Assembly (NCBI GenBank): GCA_002099365.1
Contig: MSED01000004.1
Coordinates: 1,054,001-1,118,000 of the forward strand
DNA length: 64,000 nucleotides
Direction of reading: 5' to 3'
Origin: Phialophora verrucosa
Taxonomy: Eukaryota > Ascomycota > Eurotiomycetes > Chaetothyriales > Herpotrichiellaceae
Shown here: piece by piece, positions 43,365-55,296 of the stretch
Layout: every line of letters starts with the position of its first letter
Position numbering within the stretch: the first letter of the stretch is position 1
The notes under the pieces: generated by a model
What the model was told of the DNA's origin: nothing
Databases searched by the model: none
Seen by the model: the letters and a program-made list of their open reading frames with translations, nothing else
Position numbers and translations under genes: made by a program

Positions 43365-44522
43365 ACAGTGTCCTGTCCTGGGCAGAGTGCCTGATCTCGA
43401 TTGGACGAGACGTCCAATGAACACTCCCAAGAAGCCGGCATGATTCTTTTGCCGACCTTTGCACCTCGGACGGTTACTGTTAGAATACGGGCAGCTGGCG
43501 CATTCTGGCGTTGTTCGTCCGATCTGAACCGCCCTAACCATGTTTGATCCTTTCCCCCAATCTGTCGGCTTTTTAATGCTTCTTTCTGGGTTTCGGTCTG
43601 CTACACGTGGTGTTGGTGCGTACGGGGGTCTTGTCACCTCGGATGGCTGGGTATAGATAGACAGAGGGTGACGGTGAAGGAGAGTGCCCAACCCAACGTG
43701 GTGGCCTCATGCTAGCTTATAGTAGTCGGAGCTCTGGAGGGACGAGCATGCAGGACATGATGAACCAAAAGTTTGCGAACAATCGACTTCTTCAAGGACC
43801 GTTGTGCCGCAGTGCTTTCTCTGCCTGGCTTGTCTTTGCTTCCATTGCGGTGCATTCAGCTTGGACTAGCCGATACAGTACAAAGAATCGTTAGCGCTGA
43901 TCGCGGATCCCATGCTGGGGCGTTTGCCATGGAAGCCATGTCTATGTAACAGTCTCTGCCCACTATTGGGGTGCAATCATCGCATCAACTTCTAGGGTTC
44001 ATATTTAGAGGGGGAGGAAGATACTGCATGTTTGGCTGTGGCCGGTGCTTACACTTTGACAAAGCCATTTTCTCTTCCTGCTGAGTACTACAGCACTGGT
44101 TGGAGGGTATTCTAAATGTCTACTCTGTTGGAAGACTGGTAGCGACTTCAACCCTCGAGTCTTCTTATGAGCGCGTCAGTCTGCAGAAGGGATTCAATTC
44201 TGGTCTTCAGAAGGGCTTCACTTCTCCTGCTGCTCCTCCGTCGTTTCGGGAAGCGCCGTCATGCCGTGAATATCAACATCCCGCAACAAAGTCGTGTCCT
44301 GAGAGGCAGCAGCGAAGTGAAGGACCATGACCGTGACGGTGAGTGACATAGCTTGAACGTGAATATCACTGCCATCACCTGTTGTGCCTACAACAATGTC
44401 CTTCCTGTTGTTTGTTCCTCTCTCTACCTTACATTATTCAACGACTCTGTCGACAAAGACCTTCTCTTCGTGCAATTGCTTCTTAGACAAACCATCAACG
44501 ACACCACTATCCTCTGCTCAAT
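43365..44522. other. Intergenic, upstream of the cysteine-rich protein
   Basis: About 1.16 kb. A 24-bp imperfect tandem duplication starting CAGAAGG lies at about 44184-44231. Small open frames are not supported. The last 130 bp are pyrimidine-rich and end next to the ATG of the secreted protein. Confidence 0.45.
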
Positions 44523-45230
44523 ATGGCTTTCGTGACCAAGACCATGATCCTCGCGCTGGCCCTCGCCTTCCTCGCCCATGTCAATTTCTCGGTCGCGGGT
44601 GCCTTGCCTGCTGTCGGAGGTCTTCAGATCGACATGACCAACTCCCTCGTTGCTCGAAATACCAGTATGGAAGCCGCCTGCCCTGCTGGTCAATCTCCAA
44701 ATCAAGCTGGCTGGTAAGGCTTGTCACTTCCATGGCTTCTCCCATTTGTGTCATCCTTGCTCCACTGCTTTTCGAAACCCGGGCTGGTGTAGCAACTCGC
44801 TAGCCCTCTTAGAGCCAGGAAAAACCGCTGACAGGCTCTGTGTTCCAGCTCCACCTGCACTGAGTGCTGTATCTTCGAGCTCAATGACGCTGGCTGCGGC
44901 CAACATTGTGAGTGTCCCCAGACTGTTTCGTTCTTCTCAACCACCTGGCTCTTCTGGTATTGACATCGGATGAACATTAACAACAATTTAGCTGTCGAAG
45001 AACTTGTCGTCAATGACTATGCCTGCCATCCACTTTTCATCGGCATGAACAACGTCTGGATCACCGAGTGTACCGGTTCCTTCGCTGAGTGCATGCTGTA
45101 CAGCAATCCCGACTGCACTGGCGACGGCTCCTGGGGTATTACCAACGAGAAAGACTACTGCCACCACACCCAGTACTGGATCAAGAGTATTCAGTGCTAT
45201 CAGGACTCTGGTCCCGATAGAAGACGCTGA
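44523..45230 (+). CDS. Small secreted cysteine-rich protein (effector-like, unknown)
   Basis: Three exons: 44523-44713, 44849-44907, 44992-45230; introns 135 and 84 nt (GTAAGG...TCCAG and GTGAGT...TTTAG); 162 residues. An N-terminal signal peptide (hydrophobic residues about 8-25, likely cut after SVA) leads to a mature protein of about 137 residues with 12 Cys, an even number that fits six disulphides, including STCTECC. No membrane segment, no GPI signal, and a final DRRR. No enzymatic motif and no family that I recognise. Introns are placed so that all Cys-rich exons join in frame; the middle exon is only 59 nt, so the model deserves some caution. Role may be in the wall, in host contact or in competition; not determined. 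Confidence 0.75.
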
Positions 45231-45669
45231 TTCTTGAGAGGTCGTGGCTAGGAGATGTGCGTCCATGGCTGCTGCTGAAACAAGTTGGTCTGGTGACATG
45301 GACTTTCAGACAAGGCAATAAGGCGGCGAAGAGCACAGGTGTTGCGTGTAGCGGAGTAATACAATGAGATGCGAATCCTTCACAGTGCCAGAGGGCTCCC
45401 ATGGTCGGATGGTTTTGAGGCGAGTTGCTTTCTGCGGATTGTTCCGAGCGGATTGACCTGAGGCAACTTCTCAAGGCCTATGTGGTGTCCTGCGAGTTGA
45501 CCAAGAGAGTCAGGTACCACAGCTTGCTGATGTGGCCAAGAAGGCATCCCTGCTGCCCATAGCTAAATGAAAATAGAGGTTGAAGAATCTCAATCCTGAA
45601 GCAGCCCTCCACTTCCAGAGCAATAGGAAAGTTGACTTTGTCGCCTCATCCGCAAGTTCCCTCGAGGAT
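45231..45669. other. Intergenic between convergent genes, 439 bp
   Basis: 3' flanks of the secreted protein gene and the cysteine synthase gene. Nothing else seen. Confidence 0.45.
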
Positions 45670-46875
45670 TTATGGAAGCACGATGTACCTCTGCAAGTGC
45701 GTCGGAATCGCATCCCTCAGGTTCTTACTCTTCAACCATTTGTCGCTGAACAGTCTGTCCGCATATCTGTACGCCCCATCACAGAGTACGGTGACGACAG
45801 TATGGTTCGGACCCAGCTTCTCAGCGACCTCCTTTGCAGCAACGACGTTCAACGCGCTGCTCGCTCCAAGGTACAGGCCTTCCTCATCTAGACAGCGATA
45901 CACCATCTCTATGGTCTTTTCATCAGAGATGTTAAGTGAGCCGTCGAGTTCGTTGACTTCTTTCTTCAGGTTGTCAGTGACACGACCTTGACCGATACCT
46001 TCTGTTATACTGCTCCCGGATCTTTCCTTCAGCTGTCCGCCGGATTGGATGTATGAGTGCAATACTGATCCCGGGGGGTCCGCCAGAAAGGATTTGACTG
46101 CTCCGTTGCTGACATCCTTCAGAAAGCGAGTCACACCGGCAAGAGTTCCACCGGTTCCAGTCGCACAGGTAAACGCGTCCAGCTTCCCATCGGTTTGAGC
46201 CCATATCTCCGGCCCTGTGGTCTCAACATGCGCTCTCCGGTTAGCAGTATTGTCGAACTGGTTCGTCCACACGGCGCCATGATCTGGATCTTCTTTGGAT
46301 AATCTCTCGGCATGTCGTTTTGCTTGCCAGTTATAGTTCTCTGGGTTTTCCCACGCGACGGCCGGGACAGGGTACACTTCAGCACCCAACAATCTCAACA
46401 AATCAATCTTGCCTTGGGATTGCGTGTTGGGCATGTATATCACGAGGTTGTATCCTTTTGCTCGACACACGTGGGCCAGCCCAATCCCCGTGTTCCCAGC
46501 TGTCCCTTCCACCACGGTGCCACGGGGCTTGAGCAGACCGCGCTCCTCAGCATCTTTGACGACGTATAATGCGGCTCGATCCTTCACGCTGCCGCCCGGG
46601 TTTTGGAATTCGGCCTTGCCTAGGACGTTGCATCCAGTTTGGTCGGAGAGCTTCTTGAGCCGGATGAGAGGAGTGTTGCCAATTGCTACGAGCGGTCAGC
46701 TTTGAACTTGCAATGTACGGATTCGTGCCGAAGTCGCACCTCCGGCAAATGTGTCTACCACGCCCTGCGCCTTTGACACACGAATCCCATACGCGTTTAC
46801 TGCAGGTTCGGCAGCTGCTGCCCGCACGGCCGTGGTTGCAAAGCGCCGAACTGATGTTCTCAAAGCGGTGGCCAT
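45670..46875 (-). CDS. Cysteine synthase (O-acetylserine sulfhydrylase), mitochondrial type
   Basis: PLP enzyme that makes cysteine from O-acetylserine and sulfide. Two exons, 46875-46740 and 46685-45670, joined over a 54-nt intron 46686-46739; 383 residues. The first about 20 residues (TALRTSVRRFATTAVRAAAA) look like a mitochondrial presequence. The PLP lysine is in FQNPGGSVKDRAA, made across the splice-proximal part of exon 2; the cofactor phosphate loop is in GTAGNTGIG, with TGTGGTLAGV and the serine-binding SSALNVVAA further on. The pattern resembles yeast Ygr012w/Mcy1 and Neurospora cys-17 more than the bacterial CysK type. An open frame with an in-frame upstream Met exists but lacks likeness to the family. 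Confidence 0.93.
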
Positions 46876-48936
46876 TTTGCAAGCGGAAAAAGGCCGAGAC
46901 AACACCCAAGAAGAAGATGTCAAAAAAAGCTGTATGCAGAACGAAGGCCTGTAGGCTGTAACCCCAGCAGAGAAAGAAAAGCTCAGGGTGGGTTGAAAGG
47001 TAAGAAAGCTTCTCCAATTGCATCATTCATCGGTCCGAGGCAGCTGACAAAGGCAAATATTTTGTGATGCGTGAGGATCTGATCCCTCTATTTGACCTTG
47101 ACTTCAAGCCGTCTTCCTGCTATTCCATATCACAACAATGCGTGCCACTGTCGGTGCTCCGCAGCGTATTACACGGGGCTGAAACAGAGCGCCCAGCATT
47201 CTCGTGTTATCCGTCACTGATCTCCGAGCGGTTGACCACCTGCATTCAACACTCACGAGAGAGGTCTGGGAGACTCAACAGTGTAAAGGGACTGGCAGTA
47301 CTCGTTGATTATGCTACTTCAGGACGCCCAGGTAATGAGGTCTAGGTTCACTTGCACCAAGCGGTAGTCGACGGGCGGCACTGGGACGCATTACCAGCTT
47401 GGCTTATATTTGGTGCCATTTTCAACCACCCCCTTAGAAATCTTTGGAAAACCTCTTTCCCTTCATCGAGTATCAGTGATCGCTGTCAGTGTCAGATTTG
47501 AGCAGTAACCAGCTCATCCGATGCGGCTGTTTCCTTGAGCGGTCAACAACACCTGCATGACCTTACACCAAGTCACCTGTGAAAAGTGCACAACAGTGGT
47601 AAGGATTATTTGTGATGACTGAGGAATCATACTGGGTCGCATGCTGCAGAATTTCGTCTGTCGAAATAACATCGCTGTTTTCGCGAGGGCAATTGGACAG
47701 CTTAAGAAAACGACCTGGATCCAAAGTTGAAGCATAACCAATGACAGATACGTCTCGACGAGCCATCGAGGTATCCGCCTACAGCTCCGTGGTTGTTGAA
47801 GGCCCCAGCAAGTCTCCGATAGAGTCCGAGTTTTCGAAGACGGGACGCGGCGAGACGAGCCTAGACTTCAAAAGAGATGTTGCGATTCACAACGTTGCTC
47901 GCAGGAGATCAGGGAGAAGCCACTACGTTGTGTTGCCCCGACCACGTGTCTCTGATGCGCCTGCGTATTTCCCGGCTACGCGAGTGAGTTTCTGAGGGAT
48001 GCTTACCATCAAACATAGACCGGTTCAGAGCTCACCCAGAAGAGCCGGCACAATCAGCTCCAATTGAGCACAAAGAATATCCTTGCCGCACTCATCATCC
48101 GCTTCGACGATCTAAGCACAGGAAAATCAGCCTACGGCACTGATGGGAAAGACATGCAAACCATCTGTGAAGACTGACGACCCCCGTGACAGAGTTCAAG
48201 GATGCTATCCCATGGAGGCAGTTTTGAGAATGTTTTGTCGGCTGTTGGAGCCACAACCTAGCGATGGATGAAGGCCCAGGACTACGAAGAATCGTATATT
48301 CACCATGTTACTCGTATTTGCCCATTGATGCGGACGACGACGACATGATGGCTGTTTCGGATACGAAATTCCGTGTTTGTGGTGTCGATGGCTTGACATT
48401 GCTTGATGAGTTTATTTCCTATGAACCTAATTTCCGCAAATGTCCTCCCACGTTTAAGGCCAGTGAAAAGGCCATTGTGCCTTTCCGGAAGGCAAATGCC
48501 ATATCAAGAGACAATCACTGAGAATCCGCCTACCTGGGTGGCGGAGCTCATGCACACTTACCACTGCATTGTTACTGAAGCTGCGAGTGGAGGCGGATTT
48601 GAACAATGCCGGCGGAGTTGTCCGCTGGCATGTACAGTACTCCTCCACGACGATATCTGGCTCTACATCCTGAGGGAGATCCGACAAAGAGGAGTTTTTA
48701 ACAGGCAATTCTCCTCGGTCCCTACCGTCTGTCGCCTCTGCTGGCATGGTGGAGCGATCGTTAAACCATCATTGGCGAGTCAAGTTGTTTCACTCCTTCT
48801 AATTTCAACTCTTCTCGATCTACCACAGCGGTCTCACCAGCCCAGATAAGGACGAAACAAGCAACACGTCGAACGGAGGTACACGGCCGCAAAGAGCCTC
48901 GCTCTCTCGGCGCATGCTTACATTTGGAACCCTATA
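46876..48936. other. Long gene-poor interval
   Basis: About 2.06 kb between two divergent genes (cysteine synthase and dihydropyrimidinase). Several 60-148 codon frames occur on both strands (for example around 47741-47995 and 48264-48849), but none shows a domain, a signal peptide with convincing splice partners, or family likeness. It could hold two promoters, a degraded gene or an unrecognised RNA; I cannot support any of these. Confidence 0.4.
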
Positions 48937-50888
48937 ATGGACCTCGACCTTATCATCACAAACGCGACCATCGTAAGTATATTGCCACCGAGTACGAGCG
49001 CTTCCAGTCAGCACCTCCGCGTTGCCCTCTCCCCTAAGGAAAGGAAAGGCAAGGCTGAACCCCTATCCATGCCTAGGTAACAGCAACGGAGATACTCCCG
49101 CCAGGCCTCAGTATCGGCATCCACGGCGGCAAAATCGTCGCCATCGCTCTCTCCCTCCCATCCACTGCGTCCACGCGCATCATCGACGCGGAGGGCGCAT
49201 ATGTGACCCCCGGGGGCGTGGACTCTCACGTCCACCTGCACCAGGACAACGCCCCTACCGGGGATAAATGGCTGAGTGGCAGCCGATCCGCCCTCTGTGG
49301 AGGGAATACCACGATTCTGGCGTTCGCCACGCAGAAGCGCACTGACGAGAGTCTCTTCCCTGTTGTTCGTGAGTATCACGCCAGAGCTGCTGGGCAGAGT
49401 TTCGTAGACTATGGATTCCATTTGATCGTGTCGAGACCAGGACCTGAGCTTCTGGGTGGCCGCCGAGTGAAAGCGAAGATGGACAAGGAGGCGAATGTGG
49501 ACGGCCCGGTGGATGAAGATGAAGGCGAGTTGAAAACGATGGTCGAGCAAGAAGGCATCACGAGCGTTAAACTTTACATGACCTATCCGGCGTATCGACT
49601 GGGTGATCGGGAGATGTTGGACGTGATGATGAGATGTCGGGAGGTGGGCATGACGGTTATGGTGCATGCTGAGAATGCCGATATGATTGATATGTGAGTG
49701 GGAGTGTGATGCCCCCGACTTTGACTGGATCTGCGACGTATCTTTTCGCAAGCAAGCTAGCACACTGACCAGCGCAACAGGATCACAACCCGCCTGCTCT
49801 CATCGTCACACACCCAGCCCAAATATCACGCTGTAGCACGTCCTCAGATCGCTGAAACAGAAGCCACCTACCGCGCCATCTCGCTCTCCACACTCACCGC
49901 AACGCCCATCCTGATCGTCCACATGTCAAGCCCCGCGGCGCTGTCGCACGCGCGGAAAGCCCAGTCGAAGCAAATGCTGCCCATCCACGCGGAGACCTGT
50001 CCACACTACATGTTCCTGAAGAGCGAACGGCTAGGCGCAACGAGTCATCCGTTCATGAGCGATGGGCGCTCCCGCAATAACTCCGAGTTCCACACTCACG
50101 CACACGAAGGGATAGATGGCAATGTCGACGGCACGCCAGGAGAAAGAGAGGACGAATGGGCGGGCGCACGCCACATTTGCGCCCCGCCCCTCCGGCACGA
50201 CGACAAGGATCTCCAATCCGTATGGGATGCTGTCGCCAACGGCACTATCACTGTGATCTCGTCCGATCACGCGCCGAGCCAATACCACAATCCGCTAGGC
50301 AAGAAGAAGCCCCTCCACGACTACGAGTCCGGAAGGTCGACAGTTCCCCCTAGCTTTGCGAACACGCCCAACGGCCTCCCTGGGATCGAGACGCGATTAC
50401 CGCTCCTGTTCTCCGCGGCGACGGATGTGACTGTGACGTCGACCGCCCGGACACTCACCCTCCCCAAGTTCGTCGCGCTGACGAGCACGAACCCCGCGCG
50501 CATGTATGGCCTCGCGGGCCGCAAGGGATCCATCGCCCCCGGGTATGATGCCGACTTGGTGGTGTGGTATCCAACGCCGCGTGACAAAGATCGGGTCTCG
50601 TTGCGGGATAGAACCACGATCACGATCACGAACGACATGCTACACCACGGCATCGATTACACGCCGTTTGAGGGCTTTGAAGTCACCAACTGGCCTAGGT
50701 ATGTGCTGTTGAGGGGCCAGGTCAAATGGGATAGAGACCTAGAAGTAGCGGGTGGGAACGGGAAAGGCATACTCGGACAGCCGGGGGATGGGGTGTTTTT
50801 GAAGAGAGCGAAAGGCGAGGTCCTGGTTGGGAGGACGGGCGGGGAGCCTGAAGGCATGAGGACGGGGGAGAGGAAGAGTTGGTGGTGA
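48937..50888 (+). CDS. Dihydropyrimidinase / hydantoinase family amidohydrolase
   Basis: Zinc hydrolase that opens dihydrouracil or hydantoin-like rings in pyrimidine catabolism, cytosolic. Three exons: 48937-48972 (12 codons), 49077-49693, 49781-50888; introns 104 and 87 nt; 586 residues. The metal site is complete: HVHLHQ, the carboxylated Lys in TSVKLYMTYP, His in MVHAENAD, His in HAETCPHY and Asp in SSDHAPSQY. The first exon supplies the MDLDLIITNATI strand typical of the family. A large insertion around residues 160-180 (KMDKEANVDGPVDEDEGE) and another near 325-350 (HTHAHEGIDGNVDGTPG) lengthen it beyond the usual 500 or so residues. Exact substrate is open. Confidence 0.92.
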
Positions 50889-51384
50889 GCCACTATCAAT
50901 TGGTCCTACGAGCCATTACAAGAACTCGCGCTACGGGCGCTATATGTACGATCTCTCTCTCTCGTTCATCATGTGAGAAAATCAAGTTTACAAAAACCGT
51001 GCCATCATGAAACTGTTTGTGCGACCTACATGCATACTTATTATTCTATTAATACATTTTAGTAGTTCCCCCATTCTGCAACACCAGACTGCAATCGCTT
51101 CCGCAGTACATTTACCGTCTGGTGGTAGTGAATGTAATGGCCGATTAGGGCTCGGTACTCGGTGCTCGCTTCTCACTGTTCACTGCTCACACGCTACATC
51201 CAGTCTCAGTCTCAGTCCCAGTCGTTCCAATTGCTCGTCGTCACGTAAGTCATGTTGTTGCATGCGTGCATAACCGCTGGATACGTGGCGCCATGACACC
51301 GCCCTAACTACCGATCTTGTTTGTTCGCCCCCCACTTCTTTCCCTCCTGGGGTCTCATCTCCTTGCCATGCCTCAATCAACCAC
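50889..51384. other. Intergenic between convergent genes, 496 bp
   Basis: 3' flanks of dihydropyrimidinase and SGT1. A short TCAGTCTCAGTCCCAGTC run lies near 51204. No gene seen. Confidence 0.45.
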
Positions 51385-52872
51385 TCAGTCGTTACTGCTC
51401 TTCACCTCGTCGACGTGCCTGGCTCCCACGTCCTTCCAGTTCGTACTCAGTGCTGTGCCATTACTTTCGTAGAAGGACTTCATCATCGCACGTCGCGTAT
51501 CCTCGTCCGCGCCAGCGTAGAGTTTCTTGAAGAATCCGTCGACGGCATCGCCGCCCATGTCCGAGTCATAGGCATCTTCGTCGGCCTCGGCTTCGGAAGC
51601 CGAGGATTCGTCGGCTGCGGCTGCCTTCGCGGCGTCTTTTGATGTTGACTGTTCTTCTTTTGACGACGCCGATTTCGGGGCTTTGGGGTTCGTTTTGCCC
51701 TTTGCTTTCGCCTTCGTCTTTGCCACGAGGTCGTCAGCGAGCTTATCCCAGTTCTTGGGGCCCGTACGGGACGACGTAGGGTACGCGGGGGCTGTTCCTT
51801 TCGCTGTTGCTGCTGCTGTTGTCGTCGATGACGGCGGCGCCTGCAGAGATGGGTGGTTCGTAAGACTGCTCATCACAGCTGCTTTGGCTGCGTGGTCGAC
51901 ATCTTGCATGGTTGCGTCTGAAGATGATGACTTCAACGGAGCTGTGCCCTCTAGGCTGTGCCATTTCTGGCCTGGCTGGGCTTTCTTCAGCGTGAGTTCA
52001 ACCTTGGTGGACAGCACCGCGCCTCTGCTTTGGGACGGGTCGATCGGGCCGGACAGCGGGTCCAGGACGAATGAGTAGGTCGAAGAAGGATTTGACGGCA
52101 GAGGGAACGAGACGTGCACCGAGTCTTCCTGGATGTCGATCTCGCATTTGTCTTTCGGGACAGCCTTGACGTAGAGCGTGATCGTCACATTTTGGGGTGA
52201 TTGGTACCATTCGTGGCGGATCTTGGTCGGGATTGTAGGGATGGCAGTTTTTGACTCAACTGATCCTGCCCCGCCGCCGCTGTTGGTGATGCCGTCCGTA
52301 GAACTCGCTGCGACACCTGAAGTAGTGTTTGCGTCCTTCGAGTTAGACTCGGTGTCGCCTTCGAATTTGAATGATCCGTCTGCCTTGAGCTGGGACTGTA
52401 GCCACGCCTTCATCTTGGTCTCGCTCGGCAGTTCGATCTCAGGGTATTCCTTCTCTGTCACCACTCTCTCCGACTCTGGGACACTCTTCAGCTTGTTCTC
52501 AATCCTGGCCATCCACATGTCCCACTCCATCTTGGCAGGCTTGCTGTCCTGGGGTCTCCATCGCTCGGTCGTCTGCAGCACGGCTTTGGCGTCCGCATAC
52601 CGACCGAGGCCGTGGAGAGCCACGACTCGTCGCTGCTGCGCGGCTTGGATCTTCTCTCTCTTAGCGCGTTTCCGGCCCAGCAAGACGGCGTACTCGGCGT
52701 CCTTGAGCGCAAGGTCATGGCGCGGAGGGGAGAGACGGGTGAAGGCAATGGACCGCTGGGTGAAGTAGTCTGGCGAGGAAGGGTGGTCGATCAAGGCCTT
52801 GGTGTAGAATGTCAGGGCGGCGGGGAAGTCTTTCTCAGACAGCGCGGCGGCGCCCTTGGCGGCGAAATCCAT
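51385..52872 (-). CDS. sgt1: SGT1 co-chaperone (TPR-CS-SGS)
   Basis: HSP90 co-chaperone needed for SCF ubiquitin ligase and kinetochore assembly. Single exon, 495 residues, ATG at 52872. Domains in order: TPR (about 1-125, with DFAAKGAAALSEKDFPAALT), a Ser/Gly linker, the CS domain (about 212-310, starting KIRHEWYQSPQNVTITLY), an Ala/Lys-rich low-complexity linker, and the SGS tail (GPKNWDKLADDL, then DGFFKKLYAGADEDTRRAM and SFYESNGTALSTNW). All three conserved parts are intact. The Ala/Lys/Ser-rich linker is longer than in yeast. It is read toward dihydropyrimidinase, with 0.4 kb between its start and the aquaglyceroporin stop. Confidence 0.96.
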   Translation of the reverse strand: MDFAAKGAAALSEKDFPAALTFYTKALIDHPSSPDYFTQRSIAFTRLSPPRHDLALKDAEYAVLLGRKRAKREKIQAAQQRRVVALHGLGRYADAKAVLQTTERWRPQDSKPAKMEWDMWMARIENKLKSVPESERVVTEKEYPEIELPSETKMKAWLQSQLKADGSFKFEGDTESNSKDANTTSGVAASSTDGITNSGGGAGSVESKTAIPTIPTKIRHEWYQSPQNVTITLYVKAVPKDKCEIDIQEDSVHVSFPLPSNPSSTYSFVLDPLSGPIDPSQSRGAVLSTKVELTLKKAQPGQKWHSLEGTAPLKSSSSDATMQDVDHAAKAAVMSSLTNHPSLQAPPSSTTTAAATAKGTAPAYPTSSRTGPKNWDKLADDLVAKTKAKAKGKTNPKAPKSASSKEEQSTSKDAAKAAAADESSASEAEADEDAYDSDMGGDAVDGFFKKLYAGADEDTRRAMMKSFYESNGTALSTNWKDVGARHVDEVKSSND

Positions 52873-53275
52873 CGCGGCTGTCTCAGGACGGGATGATCAC
52901 CAGACGAGTGTGAACTGAGACTGCATACACGGTACGACTATTCGTCTCGTCGACGGGTGCTACGTTCAGATATGCACGACATGGAACCGCATGCGGAGAA
53001 CAAAAGAATGAGTCCAAGTTCATTGTCAACTCACCGCAAGATTGTCCTTCCCCGCATGTCACCACGATTGTGTACGACTGACCCAGGACAGGCTCTGTGA
53101 ATCTCAAGTGACAAAGGGAAAGTCATCGAAGCATCTCACTTGACACACAGCATCCCAGGAATAATCCGCTTGACGTTAACATCATAGCTCCGCCTCGTCC
53201 CAAACATTGAAAGACAACGCGCCACCCAACGCTTCGCACACGATATTTCCGCCGTCCCAACCCACCAACACCCAC
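52873..53275. other. Intergenic, 403 bp: SGT1 upstream region
   Basis: Promoter of sgt1 and 3' flank of the aquaglyceroporin gene (both minus strand). No feature of note. Confidence 0.45.
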
Positions 53276-55296
53276 CTATTTCTGTGCCTTACCCGTCTTT
53301 ACCCTTCCGTTCCAACCCATTCTCACCTTCCATCTCTTTCGCCATTTCCTCGCCGCCCTTCTCATCCGTCTGCTGGGGTAATTGACCGGACTCTCGCCAC
53401 CGACAAATATGGCTGCGTCGTACACGAAACCACCCAAGATCGCTCCCATGATCGGTCCCAGCCAGTTGACTTTGAACCAGTACCCATCGCCGAACAAGCT
53501 TCCTGGCGTCCCATAACCGAGAAGGAGCATGGTGACCCGAGGACCGAAGTCTCGCACAGGGTTCATTGCCAGTCCGGTGAGACTACCAAATGACATGCCT
53601 AGGATAGTGATGAGGAGCCCGACTATGAATGCATTCATACCGGCACCAGGAGGAGCATTGGTATCATCACCGAGCGCGAGGACGGAGATTGTTAGGAGGC
53701 ACGTTGCCGTCAATTCGGTGGTAAAGGCGATGGGCATGGAAACCCAAGGGGAACGCGGAAACGTTAGGAAGTTGGATAGGACGGTGAGTATGTAAGACGG
53801 AGGCAAAGACAGATCCGATGTCATGTTGACCGTTCCAGAGTGCTGATTGATCAATGGCATCGGCTGCTGTTGGAGGCGGCTTGGTTCATCTTGTATCAAG
53901 GCAATTAGCCCGGGCTGGAAAATCCCAAAGCTGATCAGAGTCGCAAGGATTGCACCGAGCATCTGCGCCGCGACATATATCGGCACTTTACTCAAGGGAA
54001 AGCCACGGTAGATGTACAGCATGAGTGAGATTGCTGGATTCAAGTGAGCTCCGGATATGCCACCAGCGACATAGATTGCGAGCATGGTTGCCAAACCCCA
54101 TGCCCAGGTGCCGGTGTCGCCCACGCCGGCGTTGCCGCGGGAGACAGTCATGCTGAGGTTGGCGCTGAAGCCGAGGGTGTATTGGACTGTGATCTGTGGA
54201 AAAACTCAATGTTAGTTGCATTGATTTGGACCCTGGAAGTCTCATGGAAAGGTCATCACGCAGGACATACCCCTAGAAGCTCGGCTAGTGGCTCGCGAAG
54301 CCGTAGCCTGATGATTGACCAGTATGTGTGCAGATTATGGACTTCATCGTCTTCAGCGTCGTATGCTGGCAGAGGAACTGCATCTTCGTAGGGCGCTTGG
54401 GACTCCCCGTCCTCTTCTTTGGCTGCCTTCAGGCCCGCCACTGCTTCAGGCAACGACAATTCGGGGGGTTCGGCTTGTGGCTGCGCGCCCACTGACCGAT
54501 CGGAGCCTTCTTCTTCGATGGGTTCTTCCAGCCGAACTCGCGCGCTGGGTGTCACGGTAGGTGCTTCCGAAGTTCGTCTAGCTGCGGCGCCGCCGAATGG
54601 TGAAAAGCCTGGTGAGTCGCTATATTGGTTTTCATAAGCTCTGATGAGGGCAATTTCGCGCTCGCGGCGGATTGTGTCGAGTGTGGATGCGATTTTATCT
54701 GGTCGAAGAGAAGGTTCGATCCTGCCGGCTTCGATATCCGTGGGAGGCGGTGCTTCGCCTTCCTCTGACGCTTCATCCTCAAGCTCGTCCTTTGTTGGGA
54801 CCATTCCAGGTCTCAGCACGCGAGGTAGAGGTTTAGCTAGGCCCCATACAGGCCGTACATTGACAGGCTGGTCGTATGCAGGATTGAGCTGTGCATACCC
54901 CGGATCGACGTATGGCTGGTTGGCCGCCACCGTATCAATGGTCGGCGGACCTGCCAGTGAGAACTTGCGCGAGGCAGCATCGGTGTTGTCTCGAAGCGAT
55001 GGCGGTGCAATAGCAACCGACCTTCGAGTCGACATCTGGTCAAAATGCCTCCAGCCATGCGCGGGGCCGGGACTCGGACTCGTCGCCAGGTTGCTCATGC
55101 GATCGAGGTTGCTGACACGGTGCCGCAGACTTCCCGCACCAACGTTGAAATCAGCATATCTGGTGTGAGGGGGCACTTGGGAAGTTGATCGTGATAGAGT
55201 CTCAGCGGCGTAGTCTCTGGCAGTCACTCGAGATGTGGTTCTGGAATCCACTCGCGATATATCGTCCTGACTGGTGGACCGCTCATTGCGATCCAT
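53276..55296 (-). CDS. Aquaglyceroporin (Yfl054-like) with long N-terminal extension
   Basis: MIP channel for glycerol, water or other small solutes, probably plasma membrane. Two exons, 55296-54271 and 54193-53276, joined over a 77-nt intron 54194-54270; 647 residues. The first about 340 residues are a polar, disordered cytosolic extension rich in Ser/Arg and Glu, ending at REPLAELLG, where the channel begins. Channel motifs: GISGAHLNPAIS (first NPA) and GLAMNPVRDFGPR (second box, NPV instead of NPA, with the Arg and Asp of the glycerol class kept). The long N-terminus is a trait of the fungal Yfl054 group. The C-terminal tail is Arg/Lys-rich. Confidence 0.92.

Noticed and set aside
47741..47995. 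84-codon frame in the gene-poor interval
   Set aside because: No likeness, no splice partners, ordinary composition.
48264..48849. Two overlapping frames (85 and 148 codons)
   Set aside because: They overlap in different frames and neither has a signal peptide, domain or conserved look.
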